Source: Clostridia bacterium (GTDB lineage Bacteria; Bacillota; Clostridia; Lachnospirales; Lachnospiraceae). From it: a stretch of 64,000 bases of DNA. The notes under the pieces were generated by a model. That model saw nothing but the letters and a program-made list of their open reading frames with translations, was not told the origin of the DNA and did no database searches. The translations under genes and the position numbers were made by a program. The stretch spans positions 41,565-105,564 of the forward strand of contig SAAB01000005.1 in assembly GCA_009929615.1 (NCBI GenBank). The letters run 5' to 3'. Of this stretch, positions 36,736 through 45,912 are shown one piece after another; within the stretch, counting starts at the first letter, position 1; each line of letters begins with the position of its first letter.

Positions 36736-37152
36736 TTAACTCATAGCTTCCTTAATCTGCTTTGCAATCTCATCTCTCTCAGATGCTTCTGATGTTCCCG
36801 GAACCCATCCAATCTTCTGTCCATCACCATTATATCTCGGTATAATATGCATATGGAAATGGAATACCGTCTGTCCTGCAACCTCGCCATTATTCTGAAC
36901 GATATTTAAGCCATCACACTTTAATGCTGTCTTCATCGCCTTTGCTATTCTTGATGCAAGAACAAAAGCTTTTGATGCAGTTTCTTCATCCATCTCAAAA
37001 ATATCTGCCATATGCTTCTTCGCTAAAATAAGAGCATGTCCCTTTGTTGCTGGGGATAAATCCAGGATGACGCGAAATAAATCATCTTCATAAACGGTAG
37101 AGGAAGGTATCTCACCATTTGCTATTTTACAAAAAATACAGTCATTTCCCAT
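36736..37152 (-). CDS. HIT family nucleotide hydrolase (Hint-like)
   Basis: 138 aa. The zinc-like N-terminal CIFCKIANGEIPSS, LDLSPATKGHALILAKKH and the HIT triad HFHMHIIPRY (HxHxHxx) are complete. The nearest characterised role is AMP-lysine or dinucleotide hydrolysis. The start at 37152 follows GGAGG at 11 bases. The longer ORF adds 31 unrelated residues and overlaps the kinase's upstream region. It is divergent from the orphan histidine kinase gene. Confidence 0.93.
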   Translation of the reverse strand: MGNDCIFCKIANGEIPSSTVYEDDLFRVILDLSPATKGHALILAKKHMADIFEMDEETASKAFVLASRIAKAMKTALKCDGLNIVQNNGEVAGQTVFHFHMHIIPRYNGDGQKIGWVPGTSEASERDEIAKQIKEAMS

Positions 37153-37386
37153 GTTTAATATAGCCTCCAATTCTAACCTGCTCTGACTGACCTTATTTTC
37201 CCTTTGGTCCTTTTCCAAAATAGTTATACCTTTATAATAGTTCACCTTCCGCCAAATGTCTATTCCGAATTAAAAATTTACTTTAAATTTTTTTGCCGTT
37301 TTTTGTCGTCAAATGTCCAGCGAATATATTTGATTCCCTGCATATATTATGATAAATTGAAAAAAAACATAGAAAGGAAAACCTTT

Positions 37387-38070
37387 ATGCCAGAATATCC
37401 GACTGGAATTCACCCGGATGAAAATACACTCTCTTTATCAACGATTTCCCACGAACTAAGAAATCCTTTAACTTTAATACACAGTACGCTTCAACTCATA
37501 GGCTGTCATTACCCAGAAATCACCCAGGATCCTCTATGGCCCCAGCTTATTCTGGACATTGACTATATGTCCAAGCTTCTTTCCGAGCTGTCATCCTTAA
37601 ATGCCAGCCAGCACCTCAATTATTCTCAGATTCACATTCGACATTTTCTGACAAATATCGTCTCCACCTTTTCTTCAACTGTTCAAAATCAACATAAAAC
37701 ACTCTCATTAAATTTTCATACATCCGAAATATATCTTATCGCTGATTCCTTAAAACTGCGTGAGGTATTTATTAATTTAATTAAAAATGCCCTGGATGCC
37801 ACAGAGACAGGCGACCAAATTGTCCTGGATGTAAAATCCCGATGGAACCGGTTGATTATCACCGTCAGTGATTCCGGTTCAGGCATTGACAGCAGTCGTA
37901 TTGCAACGATTTTCACTCCCTTCACCACCTATAAGCCTGACGGAACCGGACTCGGTCTGACTATTACGAAGAATATCATTACCGCCCATGGCGGTTCTAT
38001 ACAAGTCTATTCAAAAGTCGGCATAGGCACTAAGTTTCTAATCATCCTGCCTCTTCAGCCGCCAAAATAA
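37387..38070 (+). CDS. Soluble orphan histidine kinase without a sensor domain
   Basis: 227 aa. It begins almost directly with the HisKA domain: the phospho-His is in STISHELRNPLTLIHSTLQL (about residue 23). The HATPase part is complete, with INLIKNALDATETGDQ (N box), VSDSGSGID (G1) and GTGLGLTITKNIITAHGG (G2). There is no membrane helix, PAS or GAF domain and no response regulator nearby. In Clostridia such orphan kinases often feed Spo0A; here that is only inference. The start at 37387 is preceded by AAAGGAAAACC. The longer ORF overlaps the divergent HIT promoter. Confidence 0.92.
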   Translation: MPEYPTGIHPDENTLSLSTISHELRNPLTLIHSTLQLIGCHYPEITQDPLWPQLILDIDYMSKLLSELSSLNASQHLNYSQIHIRHFLTNIVSTFSSTVQNQHKTLSLNFHTSEIYLIADSLKLREVFINLIKNALDATETGDQIVLDVKSRWNRLIITVSDSGSGIDSSRIATIFTPFTTYKPDGTGLGLTITKNIITAHGGSIQVYSKVGIGTKFLIILPLQPPK

Positions 38071-38075
38071 TTTCT

Positions 38076-39143
38076 TTAAAACTGGCAGATAAATTCTAAA
38101 TCTGCCAGTTTTAATATATCCCCCGTATGAAGTGTATATTCCATTCCAGGTTTCAAATATTCATCATTTCTAAAAGTTCCATTCACCGAGCTCATATCCA
38201 CAATTTTTATCTCTTGCCCTCTTGCTTCTAACCGTGCATGTATCCGACTGATTTGAGGCCAGTCCACACATCCGTCTACCTCCTCCGGTGCCCGACCAAG
38301 AATATAGGGATATTTTTCCACCTGTATAACCGGCTGCTCATTATCCCCCATCGGCACAAGCATGAACTGCCTCTGCCCTAAAAGATCTTCCGGAATGTCC
38401 AATATGGGAGAGGTATCTCCCAATCTGGTCTTTTCTTCATAAAAGTCATTTGGTTTGTCCGGTTTGGCATTTAATCTGCCAAAAAAGGTTTTAACTTTTT
38501 CAGAAAATCGGAAAGGGCTTCTATCCACATTACTGCCCTTTCCCAGTGGTTCTTTCTGTTCTTCCGCTGTTTCTATATCCTCACGTACTGTGCTCACCGC
38601 ACGTTTTTCAGTCTGAAGTATCTCTAGAAAATCGCTTGTGGCACATCCACTTCCGTGAACTTTCTCATAAAAAGTATATGCCCATAGAACAGCTTTTTCA
38701 TTGCCGTAATCCACCCAGTTCAGCCATTCTTCTGCCAATTTTTCCAGCTGCATCCAAAAATCCTTTCCATACCCAGGTATGTATAAATATTCCCATCCAT
38801 GCTCATTACTAAAAATATAGTCCATTTCCATCACCAGATTTGAAGGGTCCAGCAAATACTCATCCACGGTTTCCATCACCCGCGTTAATGATTTAATAAA
38901 TTTTTCAATATGTGCGCAGTTCATTCTCTCATTTTTCAGATTTTCACACCAGGAATTCTTTTGATTGAGTACATACACCAATCCCTTACTCCTATTTTCT
39001 TCTACTTCATAAAATGATACCAGACCCGGTATTTTCTGTTTAAACAGAAGATTTTCTTCATACTTTTCTCCACACCGGCCTTCACGGTCCACCCAGAGAT
39101 AAGTATTTTTCAAATCTTTATCCCTGTGGTTCTCCAACTCCAT
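38076..39143 (-). CDS. FHA domain protein of the Tad locus (DUF6382-like N-terminus)
   Basis: 355 aa. The N-terminal 170 residues are helical and resemble the DUF6382 domain found with FHA domains in clostridial Tad loci. A charged linker follows, and the C-terminal 90 residues are an FHA domain: YILGRAPEEVDGCVDWPQIS, RIHARLEARGQ, DMSSVNGTF. The Arg, Ser and Asn residues that read phosphothreonine are in place. The start at 39143 follows GGGGGTG and overlaps the TadE-like gene by 26 bases. It is the last gene of the Tad operon and probably links pilus assembly to a Ser/Thr kinase signal. No kinase is in the window. Confidence 0.85.
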   Translation of the reverse strand: MELENHRDKDLKNTYLWVDREGRCGEKYEENLLFKQKIPGLVSFYEVEENRSKGLVYVLNQKNSWCENLKNERMNCAHIEKFIKSLTRVMETVDEYLLDPSNLVMEMDYIFSNEHGWEYLYIPGYGKDFWMQLEKLAEEWLNWVDYGNEKAVLWAYTFYEKVHGSGCATSDFLEILQTEKRAVSTVREDIETAEEQKEPLGKGSNVDRSPFRFSEKVKTFFGRLNAKPDKPNDFYEEKTRLGDTSPILDIPEDLLGQRQFMLVPMGDNEQPVIQVEKYPYILGRAPEEVDGCVDWPQISRIHARLEARGQEIKIVDMSSVNGTFRNDEYLKPGMEYTLHTGDILKLADLEFICQF

Positions 39144-39612
39144 TCTCTGCACCCCCTTGTTCCGGCTTTGGTCTTCTTGGCAAATCTTCACTCTTAAAAA
39201 TCATGGCAGCCGCTTCTACTCTACAGTCTATCTGCCGTTGTCCTACGCTGAAGCCTCCCTGTATCTCAACCAGAATTTCTGTTCCAAACAAGCTCCGTTC
39301 AATAGATATATCACTAACATGTCCCCACAGAAGTTTACCTTCCAGCATTTGATACCCTTTTTCTTCTATAACTTCCGGCATTCTGTCAGCTGATGATTTC
39401 ATTGCCTCATAATCCACTTCGCCAGTCCCCGGATGAACGGCCCTCCCCGTCCAAAAACTCCCATACATAGATAGTTCATCTGCCGTACTTTGGAGAACCA
39501 TCCGGTCATGACAATAAAAACCTGCCACTATAATCAGTCCTGTTATGAAACAAATACAACAAATAATTACCGTTCCTTCCACTGTATAGCTGCCACGTCC
39601 TTTCCATTTCAC
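39118..39612 (-). CDS. TadE/TadF-like pseudopilin
   Basis: About 164 aa with a short basic N-terminus, then GSYTVEGTVIICCICFITGL, a class III prepilin-like cleavage/hydrophobic stretch with the conserved Glu. One membrane helix is followed by a secreted domain. The product should be inserted by the same machinery as the Flp pilin. The start at GTG 39612 is preferred: it overlaps the peptidase stop (GTGA), with AGGAG 10 bases before. GTG at 39621 would add three residues. The C-terminal tail (PRRPKPEQGGAENGVGEPQG) is low-complexity. Confidence 0.82.
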   Translation of the reverse strand: MKWKGRGSYTVEGTVIICCICFITGLIIVAGFYCHDRMVLQSTADELSMYGSFWTGRAVHPGTGEVDYEAMKSSADRMPEVIEEKGYQMLEGKLLWGHVSDISIERSLFGTEILVEIQGGFSVGQRQIDCRVEAAAMIFKSEDLPRRPKPEQGGAENGVGEPQG

Positions 39613-40028
39613 ATCAACCACGCTCCTATATATCCTATTGCCAGAAAGGGAACAAAGGGTACCGTTGACTTTCGATGCAGGCGGCCAGACACCAACGCTC
39701 CTATTGAAAAGATTAATATTCCCATCCCACTGACAATAAGCATGCTAAGGCAAAACTTAACGCCTTCCAATACACCGATAATTAATATCAACAGACTGTC
39801 GCCATCTCCAATACAGCCTCTGCCCCAACGGCCCAGCAGAAAACATGCACACCCCGGAAGAAGACCTTCCAGCCATCCTTTCAGAGCAATTTCACCACAA
39901 AAAACATCTGCCAAAATCCCAAGAACTGCGAGTCCTACTGCCGGAAATATATATATCTTCTGCTCTTTTATATCTCTCCATATAGGATAAACAACAAGCA
40001 ATCCACTGCATATGTGTTTCACAAACAT
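39609..40028 (-). CDS. Prepilin peptidase (TadV/CpaA type, A24 family)
   Basis: Membrane aspartyl protease that matures Flp and TadE-like prepilins. The 139-aa protein is the short form without an N-methyltransferase domain. It has about four helices. The two catalytic Asp are visible: WRDIKEQKI (near residue 18) and IGDGDSLLILI (the GDGD box, about 74). The start at 40028 (MFVKHICSG) follows GGGGAAG; the longer ORF begins inside the upstream gene. It lies between two TadE-like genes. Confidence 0.9.
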   Translation of the reverse strand: MFVKHICSGLLVVYPIWRDIKEQKIYIFPAVGLAVLGILADVFCGEIALKGWLEGLLPGCACFLLGRWGRGCIGDGDSLLILIIGVLEGVKFCLSMLIVSGMGILIFSIGALVSGRLHRKSTVPFVPFLAIGYIGAWLM

Positions 40029-40033
40029 AACTT

Positions 40034-40948
40034 CTACTTCCCCGTGCATCTTTGGCAGGGTACCAACCCTGATATAGATGCTTCATCAGACTCCACTCTT
40101 TTGATTGTCCGCTTTAAGCCGCTACAGCCCAGTCGGCTGTGATAACACTCACCGGTTTCCGTCAGATAAAATGTCTCCCCCTGCCAGATGTCATTTCCCA
40201 CACACCTTTCACAAGGCGGGTATGTGAGAGCATGTTCCCTGTCTGTTATATGAATACTTAATTTAATATGGCTGCACATCCTATCCTCATGATAAACCTG
40301 TCCATTTTCAGCCACATAGACATAGGAATGGCCACTTTCTCCATATCTCTCTTCTTCTCCAGGCACATACCCGGTCCAGGCCCTTGTACATGCCCGGCTT
40401 TTCAGCCGTATTCCAGGTAACGGAATCAAGCCTTCCATAGGCTTAATCTGGTATGTGGCTTCCAGACATATCCACGAATCGCCTGCTAAAACCTGTGAGC
40501 CGGAAAAGTTGTATCCTGAAACAGACTGAACACCACCCGTCTCCATATCCTCCAGAGCACTCAGGCCAGCCCAGACTTTAACCATCCAGCTAGACTGAAC
40601 ACTTTCTTCATTTCTCCCTGCCTCAATTGCCAGTGCCAGTGCGCTATCTGTTAAAGATTGTTGAATCCTCTCATGAGCTCTGGCAACTGATATCAATGAA
40701 ATAAACGCTATCCAGGCAAACAACAACAAAGGGACAACAACTGCTGCCTCCACAGTCATACTCCCCAAAAGGGAGTGACGGCAGAATGCCTTTTTGTCAA
40801 AATGTGTGTGTATATTGTTCGGATATATTATCCTTGTAAGATTTTTATTGACATCTGTTATATTCTTAAAAATTAATGTTTGGTTTCTATGTAAAGCAGG
40901 TATCGCCTTTGGATTTTTTTTATTTTTTTGATATGGACAAAAAGACAT
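40034..40948 (-). CDS. TadE-like pilus protein with a duplicated Cys/His C-terminal motif
   Basis: 304 aa. After a long N-terminal region of about 60 residues comes GSMTVEAAVVVPLLLFAWIA, the TadE-type helix. A secreted domain follows. The C-terminal 100 residues hold two copies of a motif: VYHEDRMCSHIKLSI...PPCERC and CYHSRLGCSGLKRTI...VPCQRC. Each gives one His and several Cys that could bind metal; similar YH-xC...PCxRC modules occur in nuclease-associated zinc ribbons. A strong GGGGGTGAGGG precedes ATG 40948. An internal start just before MTVEAA is possible. It is secreted, so the Cys pairs might also form disulfides. Confidence 0.82.
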   Translation of the reverse strand: MSFCPYQKNKKNPKAIPALHRNQTLIFKNITDVNKNLTRIIYPNNIHTHFDKKAFCRHSLLGSMTVEAAVVVPLLLFAWIAFISLISVARAHERIQQSLTDSALALAIEAGRNEESVQSSWMVKVWAGLSALEDMETGGVQSVSGYNFSGSQVLAGDSWICLEATYQIKPMEGLIPLPGIRLKSRACTRAWTGYVPGEEERYGESGHSYVYVAENGQVYHEDRMCSHIKLSIHITDREHALTYPPCERCVGNDIWQGETFYLTETGECYHSRLGCSGLKRTIKRVESDEASISGLVPCQRCTGK

Positions 40949-40964
40949 TCCGCCCTCACCCCCT

Positions 40965-42476
40965 TTAATATGATGTCGCTGCCTGTGCCCGATAATTTAC
41001 ATTCATTCCGAGTTCGCAGGCAAATATGGCCTGAACACCATAAATGCATTGTTCCATCCGAAAATTTTCATATCCTTCTTCCAGCCGTATATTCTTCTCC
41101 ATCAAATTCGTCATTCTTCGGTATTTCGTATCCCTATTTGTCAGTGTCAGAAACAAAGTGAGATATCCCGCATAGTCCAAACCACCATCGCCCTTATTAC
41201 CTTCCAAAACCTGGCCATTCAGCTGAAGCATCTTCTCCCACGTCAGATACCAGCTGGTATCATCCTTTAATATTGGAATCTTTCCGCCCCTTAACAAAGT
41301 CCGACAATCTGCCAGTCCTTCTGCAAAAGCCCATGACACCTTTAACAAAAAGGCTATAACTTCTACAAACTGTGGAATAAGCAGTGCCGCTGATAATATC
41401 AATGCCGTTTCTTCCACCTGGACTCCCTTCTGTGGTGAACCCAGAAGATATGCTAGGTTCATAACACATCTCAATGCCAGAAGTTTCCACAAAACAGTTT
41501 TCAGATTTTCTCTGTCACTTTCATTTCCAGCCAATATATACTCCAGTTCATAATCCAGAACTCTGTCATGCTCCACCTGGTCCTTTTTTAAAAGAGATGC
41601 ATCTTTAAACACCTCAAACATATACATCTGTGCTGCCAAATCATTTATTCCCGACTGAATCCCACTGTCTATTTCCAAGGTGTTTTCCCAGCCTTTAAAT
41701 AAGTTTTGTATATTTTCATCATCCATAAAGTCTATGTCGTCCTGTATACGTCGTCCTGCTTCTGGAAATGAAACGTCGGACATGGAACAAGTTTTTTCAG
41801 AAATCTCATAGTTTTCCGGACAGGCCGCAACGAGAATCCCCTGATTCCAGATTTCTTCCACAAATTTTCTCGGGTCTTCAACCTTGCCGGTGGCGTCGCT
41901 TTCTTCCTGCCCCTCTACATCTTCTGGTGCCTCCACTTCATCGCTGCTTTCTGCTTCTACTGCTGCCTGAGCCGCTTCTTTCTTCTGACTCAAATCCCCC
42001 ATCGCTGATGTGTTCTCTTCCCTCCACTTTGACACAACAAACTCTGTTCCCACATCAACCATCGCTTCTTTTCGGTTCAGACAGATTTCTCTGAGGAAGA
42101 AATCCCAATCGCCTCCAATAAGCGGTGTAAATATAGGCTCCTCTACCGTTCCGTGATTTTCCGAAAACTCCCAGCTACTTAAAAGATTGGCATTAAACAC
42201 CTGCTCTAACTGTTCTTCCAGTTTCTCTTCCTGAAAGCCCGCCTGCCCAAATCCCCCATCCACTGCCAGAATTTGATAATATTCCTTTAACGGCTTATTG
42301 TATCCGGCCAAAAGGCTTTCCACACTTAATCTTGCTGCTCTTTCCACAGATGCTCTTCTCATATAAAAAACTGCTGAACGAAATTGTGCCAGAAGGAGAG
42401 CCAATACAACCATAAAGAGCAGCATAGAAAATATCGTCACCTGGCCTTTGAGTTCTTTCTTTGCTCTCGTCGTCAT
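40965..42476 (-). CDS. Tad-locus DUF5702-like secreted protein
   Basis: 503 aa with an N-terminal helix (GQVTIFSMLLFMVVLALLLA, about 10-30) like that of TadG-type proteins, then a long secreted domain beginning RRASVERAARLSVESLLAGY. A low-complexity acidic stretch (about 160-210, rich in E/D/S/A) divides the domain. A second hydrophobic segment lies at about 360-385. Such proteins occur in most clostridial Tad loci next to the Flp pilin. Their role is unknown. Its ATG overlaps the flp stop (ATGA), so translation is coupled to the pilin. Confidence 0.82.
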   Translation of the reverse strand: MTTRAKKELKGQVTIFSMLLFMVVLALLLAQFRSAVFYMRRASVERAARLSVESLLAGYNKPLKEYYQILAVDGGFGQAGFQEEKLEEQLEQVFNANLLSSWEFSENHGTVEEPIFTPLIGGDWDFFLREICLNRKEAMVDVGTEFVVSKWREENTSAMGDLSQKKEAAQAAVEAESSDEVEAPEDVEGQEESDATGKVEDPRKFVEEIWNQGILVAACPENYEISEKTCSMSDVSFPEAGRRIQDDIDFMDDENIQNLFKGWENTLEIDSGIQSGINDLAAQMYMFEVFKDASLLKKDQVEHDRVLDYELEYILAGNESDRENLKTVLWKLLALRCVMNLAYLLGSPQKGVQVEETALILSAALLIPQFVEVIAFLLKVSWAFAEGLADCRTLLRGGKIPILKDDTSWYLTWEKMLQLNGQVLEGNKGDGGLDYAGYLTLFLTLTNRDTKYRRMTNLMEKNIRLEEGYENFRMEQCIYGVQAIFACELGMNVNYRAQAATSY

Positions 42477-42640
42477 ATACCCGAACTTTGACTTGTAATC
42501 CTATCAAAGATATCATTGACTAAAGTCGTCAACTGCGACTTGAAAATCAGAATCAAACCAATTAAGACGACCAATATAAGAATAATTTCCACAACACCAA
42601 TTCCTTGATTATCACCCCAAAAATTTCTAAACTTTCCCAT
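42473..42640 (-). CDS. flp: Flp-type IVb pilin (Flp1 family)
   Basis: Structural pilin of the Tad pilus, only 55 aa, easily missed. The sequence begins MGKFRNFWGDNQGIGVVEII. A basic leader ends at the Gly before the VVEI hydrophobic helix, with the Glu at position 5 of the mature protein that pilin assembly needs. The rest is one helix (LILVVLIGLILIF) and an amphipathic end (VNDIFDRITSQSS). AGGAGGG lies five bases before ATG. The stop overlaps the following gene by ATGA. Cleavage by the peptidase at 39609 is expected after the Gly. Identity rests on length, helix and context. Confidence 0.93.
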   Translation of the reverse strand: MGKFRNFWGDNQGIGVVEIILILVVLIGLILIFKSQLTTLVNDIFDRITSQSSGI

Positions 42641-42648
42641 ATACCCTC

Positions 42649-43863
42649 CTATATATTCATTGACAGAAATGCCGGAACTATCAGCATGGCAAAAACAACT
42701 GTCATCAGCAGAACCATCGGAAACAATAACTTTGTGCCCGCTTCCTCCGCCATCTTTCTTGCATTTTCACGCCGTATAATCTCAGCTTCTCCAACCTCCT
42801 GTGCCAGCAATTGATTCATTCCTTTTGCTCCCCTCCGAATCTGTTGGATAAGCAGGGATGCAAAACGAATATAATTTTGTGTTCCACACCTTCTTCCAAA
42901 ATTCTCATAGGCCTTCAATTCGGAGACCCCATAATTCATTTCCCTCTGTGCAATCATCATTTCCTCGTAGCCCCATCGAACTTTCCCTGTATTTTGACAC
43001 CATTCCTGATAATCTAAAATCATTTTTTCCCAGGCACTTCGCACGGTCATCCCCGAACCAATTAACAAAATCATCCGGTAAACAACATCCGGATAGTCCC
43101 GATTCAGCCCCATTTCTCTCGCTTTGAGTTTTTGAAGCTGATTTTCTTTTTTTCGCATAAATAATAGTGCCATCCCCAGGTTTCCTAATATAAATATCTT
43201 AGACCATGGTGATTCTCTGGGAAGATACCACTTAACTGTTTTTCCCCCAACCGATTCCGGAAGAATTAGACGATTTTCAGTTCTACTGCTCTCCTGAAAT
43301 TCCTCTACTGCCTCATGAACAGCCTGAATCTCTGCTGCCTCCCCTTCCAGCACCGGGCCACCAATTGTTACAACATAATCATATCCCCTTTCCTCTTCTC
43401 CATAATGGAGTACTGCTCGCACGCTGGTCTCTAAAGGTGCCGAGCGACGAGCCTCATCTGTAATTGTCCCATCACTTCGAATCCATCGAAAACTTTCCGG
43501 CAGCCATTCCACAGTCAGTCCTATATTCTGGATTTGCGTTGGAAAATAGAGATTTTCTGTCACCCATTCAGCTTTTTCATTACTTCCCAGCCAAACTGTA
43601 TCCAACCATTTCTTACCCTCCTCAAAAACCTTCTCCAGCTCTTCATTGGTATATATTTTCTCTCCGACTTCAATGGTAATTGGTATAAAACGTTCATCTA
43701 CCCATACTTCCATTGACATCTCTGTTTCTCCAGTTCCCGGTTTGCTGCGTTCCACCGCTGTAACCAGCTCTCCGGGACTCATTGCACTTTTAATCCACAA
43801 AGCCCCTATAAGACTTTCTACTGCAATTATCCCGGCAATTATCCCCTTTTTCTTTTTTTCCAT
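42649..43863 (-). CDS. TadC-like T2SS-F platform protein with large extracytoplasmic insert
   Basis: 404 aa. The C-terminal part (about 240-404) is a T2SS-F domain: RDYPDVVYRMILLIGSGMTVRSAW, RRCGTQNYIRFASLLIQQIRRG and a final helix pair (LLFPMVLLMTVVFAMLIVP). The N-terminal 200 residues are unusual: a helix (about 8-27) followed by a predicted extracytoplasmic beta-rich domain, reaching a second helix at about 215-235. Known TadC proteins are usually shorter and start near the T2SS-F domain. It lies 8 bases after the flp ribosome-binding site region on the transcript and 13 bases after tadB. Confidence 0.85.
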   Translation of the reverse strand: MEKKKKGIIAGIIAVESLIGALWIKSAMSPGELVTAVERSKPGTGETEMSMEVWVDERFIPITIEVGEKIYTNEELEKVFEEGKKWLDTVWLGSNEKAEWVTENLYFPTQIQNIGLTVEWLPESFRWIRSDGTITDEARRSAPLETSVRAVLHYGEEERGYDYVVTIGGPVLEGEAAEIQAVHEAVEEFQESSRTENRLILPESVGGKTVKWYLPRESPWSKIFILGNLGMALLFMRKKENQLQKLKAREMGLNRDYPDVVYRMILLIGSGMTVRSAWEKMILDYQEWCQNTGKVRWGYEEMMIAQREMNYGVSELKAYENFGRRCGTQNYIRFASLLIQQIRRGAKGMNQLLAQEVGEAEIIRRENARKMAEEAGTKLLFPMVLLMTVVFAMLIVPAFLSMNI

Positions 43864-43876
43864 TTACGCTTCCCCA

Positions 43877-44626
43877 CTATCCACCGGCCTTTCGTAGAAT
43901 CCAAATACCTATAGCAATTGCCACACCATAGACACATAGACATAAACTCATAACCACCATTCCCGTTATGTTTCCAAATAAAACTTCCATAAATTCTGGC
44001 GAAAAACATCTCATATAGAAAACAATCCCTGCTGGAATGATACACATAAACGCAAACTCACTTCGTTTTGCACCAATCAGCCCTTCAATCTCATAAGTCG
44101 TTTCAATACGCCTTTGAATTTTCTCCACACTATCCCTGACCATCCCTGCAAGATTTCCACCCTGCCTTTTCCCCAATATAATCACCTGGGTAAAACTTTC
44201 AATATCTTCTTCATCACACCGTTTTGACATTTCTTCCAAACACTGGGCTATGGGAATATTCCGTTCCATCTTCCTGCAGAGCATATCCAATTCCAAAATC
44301 ATTCTTGCATCCGGTTTTAAACACCGCGTCATGTCCTGTAATGCTCTTTGAAGGCTTTCTTCCACTGTTGCTCCTGCCGACAGCGAACTATAAATGGATA
44401 TTATAACATCTTTAAATTCCATACGCAGCTGTTTCCGGCACTGTCTCTCCTTATATCTCCCCATTCCATAGCAGAAAACAGGATATGCCACCCAGCCAAT
44501 TACAGAAATTAGCAGATTATCATAAAAAAGCCATCCCACACCGGCGCAAAACCCTATCCACAGCACTGCCAGCATCAGGTATGACCGAAGTGTCATACGA
44601 TAACCGCCTTCAGGTGTTAATTTCAA
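43877..44626 (-). CDS. TadB-like T2SS-F platform protein
   Basis: 249 aa, the first of the two membrane platform proteins for Flp assembly. The T2SS-F domain spans about 60-190 (FKDVIISIYSSLSAGATVEE, SFTQVIILGKRQGGNLAGMV) with helices near the start (about 15-50) and end. The start is TTG at 44626, forming TTGA with the tadA stop and preceded by GGAGGAAGGG. ATG 30 bases later is a weaker alternative. The short form without the N-terminal extension matches clostridial loci. Confidence 0.85.
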   Translation of the reverse strand: MKLTPEGGYRMTLRSYLMLAVLWIGFCAGVGWLFYDNLLISVIGWVAYPVFCYGMGRYKERQCRKQLRMEFKDVIISIYSSLSAGATVEESLQRALQDMTRCLKPDARMILELDMLCRKMERNIPIAQCLEEMSKRCDEEDIESFTQVIILGKRQGGNLAGMVRDSVEKIQRRIETTYEIEGLIGAKRSEFAFMCIIPAGIVFYMRCFSPEFMEVLFGNITGMVVMSLCLCVYGVAIAIGIWILRKAGG

Positions 44627-45903
44627 ATCCCTTCCTCCAGGCTCAATGCCGCCGCTTCCAACTTCTTTCTATGAATCAATGGATTCCCGGTAAGGACAAG
44701 CTGCCCTTCTACTTCTGGGGATGCCATGTAAGAACCTTCTTCTAAGACTCTGTCCGGATACCCTGTCGATTCCTTAAAGACAAAAATCGGATTAAGCTTA
44801 ATCTCCCCATCTTCAAAACCAACAACTTCCGTAATCTCCGTTACCCGGCGACTTTTATCACGAAGTCGTTCTAACTGAATAATAATATCGATAGCTGAAG
44901 CAATCTGCTTTCTTATGGCAATCAGCGGAATATCCGTTCCCATTAAAACCATGGTTTCCAGCCGGCTGAGCATCTCCTCCGGTGAACCTGAATGCCCTGT
45001 CGAGATTGAGCCATCATGACCACTGGACATGGCCTGAATCATATCCACACTTTCTGCTCCACGAACTTCACCTACACATATTCTATCAGGCCTCATCCTC
45101 ATCGCACTCTTTATCAAATCCCGAATTGTTACCTGATGCTCGCCATCCGCTGTTGCATTCCTCGCTTCCAGTTTAACCAGATTCTCAATATTATGTATCT
45201 GAAGTTCTGCCGAATCTTCAATGGTTATAACCCTTTCATCCCGCGGAACATAATCCATCAGTGCATTCAGCATTGTCGTCTTCCCTGTCCCTGTTCCACC
45301 TGAGATAAAGATATTATATTTTGCCTGGATAATCTTCTCTAAAAAGGCTGCGGCATCTTCCGTCAGTGCTCCATTAGTTATAAGTTTTTCAATGCTCATA
45401 GGCTCTTCCGGGAACTTTCGTATCGTAAGGATCGGACCATTTAAAGCTACCGGTTTTAATACAACGTTTACCCGGGAGCCATCTGCCAAACGGGCATCTA
45501 CAATAGGTGAAGCTTCGTTTACCTGGCGATTTGCTCCTGCCACAATCTGTTGAATAACATCCTCCAACTTTTCTGCAGATTCAAAGGATTTTGACCATCG
45601 ATAGATATGACCTTCCTTTTCGTAAAAAATATCACCTACACCATTCACCATGATTTCTGTAATCTCTTTATCATCAACAAGCTCCTGAAGTAAATCCAAA
45701 CGCCGAACGGCGTTGAAAAGTTCCTGCTTCAGCATTAATTTCTTATAACCGCTCAGATATACTTCCCGCCCCGCCGCGATAATTAGTTTATCTATCTGTA
45801 TCATAATTTCCTCATCAGACCATTCACTGCCCTTTTCTAAAATCCGGAGTAAACTCTCCTGTAAATGTTTTTTCAGTGTCTGATAGGTTTCCTGTTTCTC
45901 CAT
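44623..45903 (-). CDS. tadA: TadA/CpaF-type secretion ATPase
   Basis: Hexameric ATPase that drives Tad pilus assembly. The 426-aa protein has Walker A ISGGTGTGKTTMLNAL (about 205), an Asp box VITIEDSAELQI, Walker B-like RMRPDRICVGEVRG, and the His box MSSGHDGSISTGHSGSPEE. The N-terminal helical domain (about 1-70) is typical of TadA. It is in the centre of the operon, 10 bases after the TadZ-like gene and overlapping tadB. All catalytic residues are intact. Confidence 0.95.
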   Translation of the reverse strand: MEKQETYQTLKKHLQESLLRILEKGSEWSDEEIMIQIDKLIIAAGREVYLSGYKKLMLKQELFNAVRRLDLLQELVDDKEITEIMVNGVGDIFYEKEGHIYRWSKSFESAEKLEDVIQQIVAGANRQVNEASPIVDARLADGSRVNVVLKPVALNGPILTIRKFPEEPMSIEKLITNGALTEDAAAFLEKIIQAKYNIFISGGTGTGKTTMLNALMDYVPRDERVITIEDSAELQIHNIENLVKLEARNATADGEHQVTIRDLIKSAMRMRPDRICVGEVRGAESVDMIQAMSSGHDGSISTGHSGSPEEMLSRLETMVLMGTDIPLIAIRKQIASAIDIIIQLERLRDKSRRVTEITEVVGFEDGEIKLNPIFVFKESTGYPDRVLEEGSYMASPEVEGQLVLTGNPLIHRKKLEAAALSLEEGI

Positions 45904-45912
45904 ACCGTTCTC

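Noticed and set aside
36736..37245. Longer N-terminus of the HIT protein
   Set aside because: The extra 31 residues have no family similarity and a Shine-Dalgarno site fits the internal ATG at 37152.
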